Source of the DNA: Candidatus Goldiibacteriota bacterium
Lineage (GTDB): Bacteria; Oederibacteriota; PGYV01; DSYL01
DNA: 18,376 nucleotides
Direction of reading: 5' to 3'
Assembly (NCBI GenBank): GCA_026418955.1
Contig: JAOAAI010000130.1
Location: forward strand, 1 to 18,376
Part shown: positions 7,802-15,496 of the stretch, one piece after another
Layout: each line of letters opens with the position of its first letter
Position numbering within the stretch: position 1 is the stretch's first letter
Made by a program: the position numbers and the translations under genes
Notes under the pieces: model-generated
The model's database searches: none
The model's input: only the letters and a program-made list of their open reading frames with translations
Told to the model about the DNA's origin: nothing

Positions 7802-8584
7802 TTAACTTTTTAATAAAAACTTTATTGCCCTTTCAAGTTCATCTATATCAATATTGGTATCCTTGCAGGGTCCATATGGTCTACGATTTGGTATTGCAAT
7901 AATTGGTATTGATTTTATTGAATCAGCCATTCCTGATATAAGATCGCGCTCGCATGCAACACCTATAATGGCATCTGGATTTACTTTCTTTACAATCTGT
8001 CTTGCTGAGGAGCCACCAGTTGCTATGAAAATTTGGCAGTTATATTTGCGCGTCATCTCAAGCACTTTTTCTCTAATTGATTTTTCAAAACATCTAGGAA
8101 GTAATATCAGTAAATTTTTTGCTTTAAATTTTTCTTTTGTTATATATATTAATGCATTATTCACCTTTATTATTGAATTACTCACCCTATCTTTAGAAAT
8201 TTTAAAAATAGATGCTATTTTATAAATTACAGGATAAATCCATTCAAGATGCAGTCCTGCTTTTTTTCTAAAAAAAATAAAATTTCTATTAGTTATCACA
8301 GTCAATATAAGAAGTAATGAAAATAAACCAAGTCCTATAATAAAAGTAAGAATAAATAAAAATACTCCGTAATTAAGATATATGTTTATTTCATATAAAC
8401 GTGGAGATATTAAATAATATATAAAAAAAATTCCAAAACAAACGATAACAACTGTGATAAGATAAAATAAAAGAAATAATCTTTTTCCTTCGTTTATTTC
8501 TTTTTCATAAGAGAGCAAATCGCCGCTCCAACCCAGCCATTCGTCTCCTAAAATTCTATCTTTTTTTTGCTCATCCTGCTCCAT
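7802..8584 (-). CDS. DUF116 membrane-anchored protein
   Basis: A 260-residue member of DUF116, a family of unknown function. Two membrane segments (about 36-59 and 70-97) precede a cytoplasmic domain. That domain has the family hallmarks LLPRC (161-165), YNC (181-183), ATGGSSAR (188-195), VACERDL (209-215) and RRPYGPC (234-240). The four cysteines 165, 183, 211 and 240 could bind a metal or cluster; this is inference from their conservation pattern and has not been shown. A GTG at 8596 would add four residues but has no ribosome site. The ATG at 8584 has GTGAGG six bases upstream, made of the same bases as that GTG, so I chose the ATG. The gene is 180-190 bases downstream of pgeF and is the last gene before the strong terminator. 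Confidence 0.88.
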   Translation of the reverse strand: MEQDEQKKDRILGDEWLGWSGDLLSYEKEINEGKRLFLLFYLITVVIVCFGIFFIYYLISPRLYEINIYLNYGVFLFILTFIIGLGLFSLLLILTVITNRNFIFFRKKAGLHLEWIYPVIYKIASIFKISKDRVSNSIIKVNNALIYITKEKFKAKNLLILLPRCFEKSIREKVLEMTRKYNCQIFIATGGSSARQIVKKVNPDAIIGVACERDLISGMADSIKSIPIIAIPNRRPYGPCKDTNIDIDELERAIKFLLKS

Positions 8585-8590
8585 TATATG

Positions 8591-8596
8591 CCTCAC
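8591..8596 (-). promoter_or_regulatory. Ribosome site deciding the DUF116 start
   Basis: GTGAGG on the minus strand lies six bases before the ATG at 8584. It includes the alternative GTG start itself, which lacks any upstream Shine-Dalgarno motif in a run of A and T. It therefore favours the shorter product. Confidence 0.6.
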
Positions 8597-8775
8597 ATAT
8601 ATATTTTTTAATTTTAATCAGGTTCTAAAATAATAATAGTTCTTGAATAATTCTTAAAATAAAAAATATACTATTTAAAAACTACTTTTGAATATTATAT
8701 AAATTTAGTATAATACATTTTAAGAGAAAAACAATTTATTTTTATCCAATATTTAGTATCTGATATCTAATTGTT

Positions 8776-9459
8776 TTACTTGATACATCCCACCACATAC
8801 ATTCTACCTGTTTTTTTACCTTCGCCTCTGTATGAAAAAAACAGATCATTATTGCATTTCGTGCATAATTTATTTATATAAATATTTTTACGCTTTATAC
8901 CTACCGCAATTAAAAGATTTTTATTTGCCTTTTGAAGATCCATATAAATCTTACCGTTTCTTTTACTGAATATATTATCGAATAACTTATGTTTGCTCAG
9001 TTCATTATAAAGATCCCTTCCTATTTCATAACAGCACGGTCCAATGGATGGAGAAGTTATAACAACCATTTTATCAATATTACAACCAAACTTTTGCTTC
9101 ATTATCTTTATTGCCCTTAAAATTATCTTTTTTGCTATTCCACGCCAGCCAGAATGTACAACAGCAAGAACTTTTTTATCTGGTTCTATTATTACAGAAC
9201 CGATACAATCTGCAACCTTAACAGCCACTGGAAAATTTCTTAAATCTGTTATAATGCCATCTGCTTTTTTATTATGTAGAGATTTTCTTTTTTTTACTAT
9301 AATTATTCTATCAGAATGAATCTGTTTCAATATATTTATTCTTTTAAATTTCAAAACTTTCTCTGCCTGTTTTTTACTTTTAACCTTTTTTGTTGTAATT
9401 GCAATAATAAATTCTTTTTTAAAAAATATTGGTGTTAAATTTATTTTATATTTATTCAT
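8776..9459 (-). CDS. pgeF: Peptidoglycan editing factor / purine-nucleoside phosphorylase-like (YfiH family)
   Basis: A 227-residue member of the YfiH/laccase-domain family (Cu-oxidase_4). E. coli PgeF removes wrongly incorporated L-Ser from UDP-MurNAc; related proteins are reported as purine nucleoside phosphorylases or deaminases. The motifs are complete: QIHSD at 46-50, KVADC at 81-85, VHSGWRG at 101-107, SPSIGPCCYEIG at 136-147 and SYRGEGKKTGRM at 209-220. His48, Cys85 and His102 match the zinc-site residues in type and approximate spacing. The ATG overlaps the amidase stop by four bases (ATGA), so the two are translated together. Being in the same run as murC fits the wall-editing role better than a purine role. 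A cytoplasmic location is likely, as there is no signal peptide. Confidence 0.93.
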   Translation of the reverse strand: MNKYKINLTPIFFKKEFIIAITTKKVKSKKQAEKVLKFKRINILKQIHSDRIIIVKKRKSLHNKKADGIITDLRNFPVAVKVADCIGSVIIEPDKKVLAVVHSGWRGIAKKIILRAIKIMKQKFGCNIDKMVVITSPSIGPCCYEIGRDLYNELSKHKLFDNIFSKRNGKIYMDLQKANKNLLIAVGIKRKNIYINKLCTKCNNDLFFSYRGEGKKTGRMYVVGCIK

Positions 9460-10625
9460 TTTAACTTTGAAAAATATTCCTTTATTCCTTCTGCAATCCC
9501 CTTTGCCACTTTTTCTCTAAAATCATTATCATCTAATTTTTTTTCTTCCTGAGGATTTGATATAAACGCCGCTTCTACTAAAACAGAAGGCATATTTGTA
9601 TTAGCTAGCACATAAAAAGGAGCACGTTCTGTAGGCGCCCATTTCAATCTTAAATTTTTTACTAGACAGTGCTGTATGTTGCCTGCTGCTTCTATACTCA
9701 AATATTCATACGCACTTTTTCTCAAATCATTAAGCAACATTTCAAATACACCCACATCTTTATTTTCCAATTTTGCTGCTTCTGCAGCTTCACGTGATGA
9801 CGCTACCCTATTATATATATAAGTCCTGACACCTTGGGCTTCTCTATCTTTTGATGCATTACAATGAATTGAAATAAATAAATCAGCTTCTTTTTCATTG
9901 GCAAATAAAGCTCTGTGTTTTAATGAAATAAATGTATCATCATCTCTTGTCAAATATATCTTAAAATTTTCATCTTTTAAATATCTTATAATTCGCAAAG
10001 TAATATCAAGCACTATATCTTTTTCGCGAACTCCGTTTGCTCCTATTGCACCTGGATCTGTCCCTCCATGCCCAGGATCAAGAACTAAAATTCTTGTCTG
10101 TTTTTTATTTGAAACAATATTTACCGGTGTCATAGTAGGTGTTATTTCTTTTTTTAAAACTGATGTTTCCTTAACAAGCTGTCCTCCTATCTTTTCTGTT
10201 TCTTTAATTCTATCTTCCCATATTTCTTGTTTTACTATTTTTTCCTGCTGTTGCTTTACTGATTCCTGAACTTTTATTTCACTCTGCTTTTTTATCTCCT
10301 TATCAAAAATTTTGACTATTTCATCAAATGTATACTGGCTTATATAAATATTTCCATTTTCTGAAAAAGGTGGAATATCTATTTTCTTTTGATAATTATC
10401 TGAAATTATATATGGGATATTAAGAAAAATGTTGATTATCTTACTGTTTTTTACTATTAATATTTTATCTTCGGTCCAATTATAATCAAGTTTTGCCTTT
10501 ACTTCTTTCTCAAGATACCTTATGTTAACAAAAAAATCAGAATTTAAAGCAAAAATATACACACTAAAAAAAATAGAAAAATATATGAAGAAAAATTTTT
10601 TAAAATTATTTTTTAGCAAACGCAT
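9456..10625 (-). CDS. Secreted N-acetylmuramoyl-L-alanine amidase (Amidase_3)
   Basis: A 389-residue cell-wall hydrolase that cuts between MurNAc and the stem peptide, likely separating daughter cells. A signal sequence (about 1-27) is followed by a small beta-rich domain (30-107) resembling the copper-amine-oxidase N-terminal-like domains often found on wall enzymes. A Gln/Glu/Lys-rich linker (108-175), probably helical, comes next, then the catalytic domain (177-389). Zinc ligands are His186 (DPGHGG), Glu201 (REKDIVLD) and His254 (SIHCNA), with the catalytic glutamate at 351 (LVEAAFISN). Residues 265-335 form the long insert seen in the AmiC-like group, which often blocks the active site until an activator binds; I infer the same control here. 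It starts 46 bases after ftsZ, with AGGAT just before the ATG, and overlaps pgeF. It lacks the usual AMIN domain as far as I can see. Confidence 0.93.
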   Translation of the reverse strand: MRLLKNNFKKFFFIYFSIFFSVYIFALNSDFFVNIRYLEKEVKAKLDYNWTEDKILIVKNSKIINIFLNIPYIISDNYQKKIDIPPFSENGNIYISQYTFDEIVKIFDKEIKKQSEIKVQESVKQQQEKIVKQEIWEDRIKETEKIGGQLVKETSVLKKEITPTMTPVNIVSNKKQTRILVLDPGHGGTDPGAIGANGVREKDIVLDITLRIIRYLKDENFKIYLTRDDDTFISLKHRALFANEKEADLFISIHCNASKDREAQGVRTYIYNRVASSREAAEAAKLENKDVGVFEMLLNDLRKSAYEYLSIEAAGNIQHCLVKNLRLKWAPTERAPFYVLANTNMPSVLVEAAFISNPQEEKKLDDNDFREKVAKGIAEGIKEYFSKLK

Positions 10626-10649
10626 AATCCTATCATTATTTTAACTGAT

Positions 10650-10668
10650 GTTTCATAAATTCTGAAAC
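10650..10668 (-). other. Small stem-loop between ftsZ and the amidase gene
   Basis: On the minus strand GTTTCA, a seven-base loop and TGAAAC form a six-pair stem starting three bases after the ftsZ stop. No T-tract follows, so it is not a normal intrinsic terminator. It could protect the ftsZ message or reduce read-through. It may also be chance in AT-rich DNA. Confidence 0.3.
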
Positions 10669-10671
10669 TTA

Positions 10672-11772
10672 TTAATTCGGATACCTTTCAAAAGATGGAG
10701 TGTCAACATTTTCATAACCATTTTCAACAAGCTGTCTTGCAAGAAGCTCCATTTTATGAAATTTATCTTTTGCACTCTTTACAATTTCCAGGTCTGCTGT
10801 TTCAGTTATACCGGATACTAAAATTACTATTTCAATCTCATCCCCTAATGAAAGATCCTCAACAACTCCATATTTTATAGATGCTTTATCACCTGTTAAC
10901 CTCCTGATTTCGTCAACTACTGAAAGTTCTTTTGTTATTATATCACCTATAAAATTTATCAAAACATGTTTTGCTCCAGATAGTTTAACCTCTCCAATAA
11001 ATGGATTGTTAAGAGCATTATTAAATGCTTTAAGAGCTCTATCTGTTCCTGATGCTCTGCCAATTCCTATAAATGTTTTACCTTTTTCTCTCAATGTTGT
11101 TTTGATATCTGCAAAATCTATATTCTGTATACCTGTTCTGGCAACCATACCGATCAAACCATTTACAAAACTTATTAAAACTTTATTTGCTTCTTTATAT
11201 GCTTCTGAGCAACGTAAATTTTCACAATTCTCTAGTACTTTGTCATTTGATATCACAATTACATTATTTACTTTTTCTGTGAATTTTTTCAATGAATCGT
11301 CAACAATGATTTTCTTCTGGCTCTGTTCCATTTCTCGTTTAAACGGTGTGATTACAACAGCAACAGTTAAAATATTCATTGAGCGAGCTATGTCAGCTAT
11401 TACAGGACCTGCACCAGAACCTGTACCACCACCTAAACCAGCAGCAATGAAAAGTAAATCAGTGCCTTCTAGCTTTTTTTCTAGTGTTTCTCTGTCTTCT
11501 TCTGCTGCTTTTTCTCCAACCTCAGGTTTTGAACCAGACCCTAAACCCTTGGTCAGTTTTTTTCCAATCTGTATTTTCTCATGAGCCATTCTGCTGTTTA
11601 AAGCCTTCAGATCTGTATTTACAGCAATTAATTCTGCGCCTAAGACACTACTTTCAACCATATCATGAATTATGTTACAACCACATCCTCCAATGCCCAT
11701 CACCTTTATAACTGGTCCATAGGCTTCCTCTTCTTTTTCCACCAAATCAAACTTCAAAATTTCTTCTTTCAT
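10672..11772 (-). CDS. ftsZ: Cell division GTPase FtsZ, divergent
   Basis: FtsZ is the tubulin-like GTPase that forms the division ring under the membrane. This copy has 366 residues. The GTP-binding G-box reads GIGGCGCN (26-33) where GVGGGGGN is usual. The signature GGGTGSG (114-120) and the T7 loop NIDFAD (217-222, catalytic Asp219 and Asp222) are intact, so it should be active. The segment after the signature (TPFKREMEQSQ, 142-152) is unlike the common KPF-FEG-RR. The core ends near 325. The tail is short and looks helical, and it ends in VDTPSFERYPN, a recognisable version of the DIPAFLR peptide that binds FtsA; the usual long disordered linker is nearly absent. A perfect AGGAGG site six bases upstream suggests strong translation. 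It directly follows ftsA, as in most dcw clusters. Confidence 0.97.
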   Translation of the reverse strand: MKEEILKFDLVEKEEEAYGPVIKVMGIGGCGCNIIHDMVESSVLGAELIAVNTDLKALNSRMAHEKIQIGKKLTKGLGSGSKPEVGEKAAEEDRETLEKKLEGTDLLFIAAGLGGGTGSGAGPVIADIARSMNILTVAVVITPFKREMEQSQKKIIVDDSLKKFTEKVNNVIVISNDKVLENCENLRCSEAYKEANKVLISFVNGLIGMVARTGIQNIDFADIKTTLREKGKTFIGIGRASGTDRALKAFNNALNNPFIGEVKLSGAKHVLINFIGDIITKELSVVDEIRRLTGDKASIKYGVVEDLSLGDEIEIVILVSGITETADLEIVKSAKDKFHKMELLARQLVENGYENVDTPSFERYPN

Positions 11773-11778
11773 CTTACA

Positions 11779-11784
11779 CCTCCT
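11779..11784 (-). promoter_or_regulatory. Strong ribosome binding site of ftsZ
   Basis: AGGAGG on the minus strand is six bases before the ftsZ ATG and overlaps the ftsA stop codon. It is the best Shine-Dalgarno match of the junctions I read in this window. This fits the high FtsZ-to-FtsA ratio cells need from one message. Confidence 0.8.
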
Positions 11785-13039
11785 ATATATTATCTACAAA
11801 AAATTTCTTTATAAAATCCCATATTTCTTCAAATATTCCTTTGGAAATTTTTGTTTTTTGGGATTTAATTTGAAAATTTACATAATAATCAATTAACCCC
11901 ACCGCTGTAGCATATTCAGGTGAAGATACAATATCATAAAGTCCAATTATTTTCTCTTTTAAAGGGACTCCAATTCTGACACGTAAATCCATCTCCTCTT
12001 TAATTATTTTATCAATACCTTTTAATAAAGAAGTGCCTCCTGTTAAAACAACACCTCCACTATATAAACTTCTATCAATACCATCTTTTTCAAGTTCGGC
12101 TTTGACAAACTTTATTAATTCCTGCACCCTTAATTTAATATAAGGAGATATCTTTGAAAGTTGTATTTCAATGGTTTTTGAAGATCCCATATCAGGAAAT
12201 GTTATTGTTTCATCCTTTTCATCTGCTTCACCAGTAAATATACCATATCTTTTTTTTAAATCTTCTGCTACACTTTTAGATGTTTGCAGAGCACTGACTA
12301 AATCATTTGTTATTAGCTGACCACCTACCGGTATAACTTTTGCAAAACGTATTGCATTTTTATAATATACAACCATATCAGTTGTTCCACCACCAATATC
12401 AAGTACTAAAACCCCTATATCCTTTTCATCATTGAAAAGAACTGCACTTGCAGATGCTACTCCTTGCACAATTATATCAACAACATTATAACCAGCATGT
12501 TCTATTACCTTTCTTACGTTGTCAATTGATGTAATTGAGCCGGTTATTATATATGCATCAACTTCCAATTTCATCCCTGTCATTCCAACTGGATCCTCAA
12601 TCTCGTCTTGAGAATCAACAATGTATTGCGTGGGGATGATATGCAAAATTTCTTTATCTGCTGGCATGAAAAAACTTGTTGCCGCTCTTATTGCATTATT
12701 TTTGTCATCCTCTGTAATCTCTTTTAATTTAGTATGTGAAAGAGTTGTTTCACCATGTCCCTTTATTCCTGAAATGTGTTTACCAGAAATAGAAGCAATA
12801 ACTGAATGAACTTTCACTTTTGCCATTTCTTCTGCTTTTTCAATTGATTTTTTAATGGCAATGGTTGTTTCATTTATATTGGCTATTGCCCCCTTAACTA
12901 CACCGGTATTTTCCTGCCAACCAACACCAATAACATTGATTTCTTTATCCATAACCTCAGCTATAATAGTACAGATTTTAGTTGTTCCTATATCAACAGC
13001 TGCAATAATATTTTCCAAAACAGGCTGAGTTTGAATCAT
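11783..13039 (-). CDS. ftsA: Cell division protein FtsA
   Basis: FtsA is an actin-fold ATPase that ties FtsZ filaments to the membrane and recruits later division proteins. At 418 residues it has the normal length. Nucleotide-binding motifs are DIGTTKI (16-22, phosphate 1), DIGGGTTD (214-221, phosphate 2) and GGTSLLKGI (334-342, adenosine). The SHS2-type 1C region lies in between (about 85-165), with HIIPTQYIVD at 133-142. The last 17 residues (IFEEIWDFIKKFFVDNI) form the amphipathic membrane-targeting helix. The start at 13039 has AGGAAG upstream. The gene follows ftsQ by 16 bases and is ten bases before ftsZ. Confidence 0.97.
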   Translation of the reverse strand: MIQTQPVLENIIAAVDIGTTKICTIIAEVMDKEINVIGVGWQENTGVVKGAIANINETTIAIKKSIEKAEEMAKVKVHSVIASISGKHISGIKGHGETTLSHTKLKEITEDDKNNAIRAATSFFMPADKEILHIIPTQYIVDSQDEIEDPVGMTGMKLEVDAYIITGSITSIDNVRKVIEHAGYNVVDIIVQGVASASAVLFNDEKDIGVLVLDIGGGTTDMVVYYKNAIRFAKVIPVGGQLITNDLVSALQTSKSVAEDLKKRYGIFTGEADEKDETITFPDMGSSKTIEIQLSKISPYIKLRVQELIKFVKAELEKDGIDRSLYSGGVVLTGGTSLLKGIDKIIKEEMDLRVRIGVPLKEKIIGLYDIVSSPEYATAVGLIDYYVNFQIKSQKTKISKGIFEEIWDFIKKFFVDNI

Positions 13040-13055
13040 TATTGATCACTTCCTT

Positions 13056-13679
13056 TCATTTTATTATTACTCTATTTTTATATCTCAAATCCATGTAGGT
13101 GTATTGCCTATCAATTCTATCCAAAACAAAATACAGATTTTTCATCTTTTCATTCGTAATAGTATTTCCCATATAAATTTTTTTTCCATCAACAGTTATT
13201 AAAACTATATTTTCTGGGTCTTTAAGATTCACCTCCGAAATTTTTGAAAGATATTTGTTTTTTATTCTCAACGCCTGTAAAAAAGCATTTTTATGTTTTG
13301 GTCTTTTTTCATTTAATTCTATACCAGTTAAAACTGGCAAAACTTTAGAATCAATATTGGTTTCTACAAGCTCTTTTTTACCATTATTAAAAACAATATA
13401 TAAATTATCTTTTATAATAAGAAATTTTTCAGTTTTCAAAAATGGAATTTCAAATGAAAACCTTTCTATTTTTATATTTACATTACTTAGCAAATATTTA
13501 AAAATCAAATTTAGAGAAAATAAAAAAATAAACAAAACAATTAAACTCAAAAATAAACTACGGGCTAAATAAAATAAATTTCTTGATACAACCATAATAT
13601 TATTCAATTTAGAATAACGTGGCACAAATTCAAATTTTGTTGTTTTTCTTTTAACAAAATTAAATTTGTAATTTTGCAT
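13056..13679 (-). CDS. ftsQ: Cell division protein FtsQ/DivIB, short
   Basis: FtsQ is a single-pass membrane protein of the FtsQLB complex that controls septal wall synthesis. Position (ddl-ftsQ-ftsA), a basic cytoplasmic tail (1-35) and one membrane segment (about 38-64) identify it. The C-terminal half carries family features: LPVLTG at 114-119 and the terminal MDLRYKNRVIIK strand. At 207 residues it is short for the family (about 250-280). Only about 30 residues separate the membrane segment from the strand before LPVLTG, where a POTRA domain of about 70 residues normally sits, so POTRA seems missing or severely reduced. It overlaps ddl by 20 bases, with AAGGA eight bases before its ATG. 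The name rests on context plus the C-terminal motifs. Confidence 0.85.
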   Translation of the reverse strand: MQNYKFNFVKRKTTKFEFVPRYSKLNNIMVVSRNLFYLARSLFLSLIVLFIFLFSLNLIFKYLLSNVNIKIERFSFEIPFLKTEKFLIIKDNLYIVFNNGKKELVETNIDSKVLPVLTGIELNEKRPKHKNAFLQALRIKNKYLSKISEVNLKDPENIVLITVDGKKIYMGNTITNEKMKNLYFVLDRIDRQYTYMDLRYKNRVIIK

Positions 13680-14589
13680 TTTTTTTCCTTTTAAGTGCTG
13701 AATTTATAAAAATCAATAACAATTCATAAAATGATATTCCATAATATCGCGCTGATTCAGGGAACAAGCTAAGCGATGTCATACCGGGCAATGTATTTAC
13801 TTCAAGTACGAAAACATTATTTCCACGCACTATCATATCTATTCTGGAATAATCTCTGCATTCAAGAACTTTATGTGCTTTCAAAGCATAGTATTGCGCT
13901 TTCTTATATGCAGTCCCATTAATACGAGCAGGAATCCTATGTTCAGACATACCTTTTGTATATTTTGCTGTATAATCATAAAATTGTTTTTTAGGAATTA
14001 TTTCTATAATAGGCAAAGCTTTATCAAGAAGGACAGGAACTGATATTTCAATGCCTTTTATATATTTTTCAACAAGAACTTTATTACCGTATCTTGCAGC
14101 TTTTTTATATGCTTTTTTTGCATCATTTTTATTATTTACAATTGATACGCCTATTGCTGAACCTTCTGCGTTTGGTTTAAATACAAGTGGAAATTTCATT
14201 TTTATCTTTTCAATATCATTTATATTTTCAACAACACACCACTTTGGCGTTGGAATCCCATTATATGAAAATAATTGCTTAGCAATTATTTTGTTCATTC
14301 CAAGTGCAGAGCCTAAAACTCCACTTCCAGTATAAGGTATTCCATGAAATTCTAAAATCCCTTGTATAACACCATCCTCTCCATAAGTTCCATGTAAAGC
14401 AAGAAGCGCAACATCAATTTTTTCTTTTAAAATTTTATTAATATTTCTCTCTTTAATATCAATTGCAACAACCTTATGGTTATGTTTTTTTAATTCATTA
14501 TACATTGCCATACCTGACTTTAATGAAATAGCCCTTTCACTTGATAGACCACCCATAATCACACCTATTTTAATATTCTTAAGATTCAT
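13660..14589 (-). CDS. ddl: D-alanine--D-alanine ligase
   Basis: An ATP-grasp enzyme joining two D-alanines for the pentapeptide stem. At 309 residues it is the short DdlB size. Motifs: GGLSSERAISLKSG (13-26), ALHGTYGEDG (64-73, first D-Ala site), VFKPNAEGSAIGVSI (136-150, ATP loop), YDYTAKY (204-210, typical of true D-Ala-D-Ala ligases and not D-Ala-D-Lac enzymes of the Van type), and EVNTLPGMTSLSLFP (263-277, metal and second-substrate site). A GGAG site precedes the ATG, 13 bases after murB. All key residues look intact. Confidence 0.97.
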   Translation of the reverse strand: MNLKNIKIGVIMGGLSSERAISLKSGMAMYNELKKHNHKVVAIDIKERNINKILKEKIDVALLALHGTYGEDGVIQGILEFHGIPYTGSGVLGSALGMNKIIAKQLFSYNGIPTPKWCVVENINDIEKIKMKFPLVFKPNAEGSAIGVSIVNNKNDAKKAYKKAARYGNKVLVEKYIKGIEISVPVLLDKALPIIEIIPKKQFYDYTAKYTKGMSEHRIPARINGTAYKKAQYYALKAHKVLECRDYSRIDMIVRGNNVFVLEVNTLPGMTSLSLFPESARYYGISFYELLLIFINSALKRKKNAKLQI

Positions 14590-14602
14590 TAAACTTACTC
14601 CT

Positions 14603-15496
14603 TTATTTAATAATAACTACTTCTTCTTTTAATTTTATTTTGTATTTTTTATATACTTTGTTTTTGATAATATTTGCAAGTTTTATAACATCTTTAAATG
14701 TAGCATCTCCTTTATTAATGATAAAATTACCATGCATCTTTGAAACCATTGCTCCACCAACAGAAAAACCTTTAAGACCAGCATCTTCTATCAACATGCC
14801 AGCAGGAAATTTATCAGTATTTTTAAAAAAACTTCCAGCACATGCTGCTTTCCATGGATGCTTAGCTCGTCTTATTGATATTATCTCTTTTATTTCTTTT
14901 AATACCTTTTTTTTATCTTTAGAAAATACCTTTATCTCAGCACCTAAAATTACACTTCTATCTTTTTGAAAAATACTATTTCTATAAGAAAATATATTTT
15001 TATTTTGAACTACTTTGAATCGTCCCTTTCTATCAAGTATTAAAATATCAATAATATAATCACCTATTAATTTACCGTAGGCACCTGCATTCATATAAAC
15101 TGCGCCACCAATGGTCCCTGGTATTCCAGCCAAAAACTCCAATCCCCCTAAATTATTTTTAACCATGAACTTAAGTAACTTTTCATTTGACACACCAGCA
15201 CCTACAAAAATTAAATTTTTTCTATTCCACAGAATTTTTTCAAAATCACCCTTAAGACGTATAAATATAACATCCAGATAACCATCACTAATAAGAACAT
15301 TTGTAAGATTACCAATTACAAAATACCTCTTCTTATATGTATTTAATATACGCATCGCATCCATCATCTGACTTATTTTATATATCTCAATCATAGCAGT
15401 TATTTTTCCACCAATTTTAAAATTGCTGTGTTTTCCAGCATCCCAATTTTTATGAAATGGGATGTTGAAATCCTTTAATTCTTTGAAAAAATTCAT
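14603..15496 (-). CDS. murB: UDP-N-acetylenolpyruvoylglucosamine reductase
   Basis: MurB is an FAD enzyme reducing enolpyruvyl-UDP-GlcNAc to UDP-MurNAc. With the start used here it has 297 residues, of the shorter type. FAD-binding parts are GAGVSNEKL (99-107) and AGIPGTIGGAVYMNAGAYG (123-141). Catalytic residues are Arg172 (SYRNS), Ser222 (AGSFFKN, the proton donor) and Glu292 (KEEVVI). The later MHGNFIIN stretch is also typical. Two starts compete: ATG at 15505 (three residues longer, weak GAG site upstream) and ATG at 15496, which overlaps the murC stop as ATGA. I prefer the second because the same overlap type occurs at ftsW/murG and at amidase/pgeF; the choice is not firm. Confidence 0.95.
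   Translation of the reverse strand: MNFFKELKDFNIPFHKNWDAGKHSNFKIGGKITAMIEIYKISQMMDAMRILNTYKKRYFVIGNLTNVLISDGYLDVIFIRLKGDFEKILWNRKNLIFVGAGVSNEKLLKFMVKNNLGGLEFLAGIPGTIGGAVYMNAGAYGKLIGDYIIDILILDRKGRFKVVQNKNIFSYRNSIFQKDRSVILGAEIKVFSKDKKKVLKEIKEIISIRRAKHPWKAACAGSFFKNTDKFPAGMLIEDAGLKGFSVGGAMVSKMHGNFIINKGDATFKDVIKLANIIKNKVYKKYKIKLKEEVVIIK

Noticed and set aside
8688..8714. Plus-strand TTGAAT and TATAAT pair resembling a promoter
   Set aside because: The spacing is only 15 bases, it would point into the 3' end of pgeF with no plus-strand gene downstream, and such pairs arise often by chance in DNA this rich in A and T.
8597..8775. Possible small gene or terminator between pgeF and the DUF116 gene
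   Set aside because: No open frame with a ribosome site and no stem with a T-tract is visible. A weak minus-strand TTGTTT/TATACT pair could be a DUF116 promoter but is too poor to list.
11006..11584. 192-codon open frame on the plus strand opposite ftsZ
   Set aside because: It lies wholly antisense to a clear ftsZ, its product has low-complexity Ser/Pro/Phe composition with no motif, and long shadow frames are common opposite AT-rich genes with biased codons.
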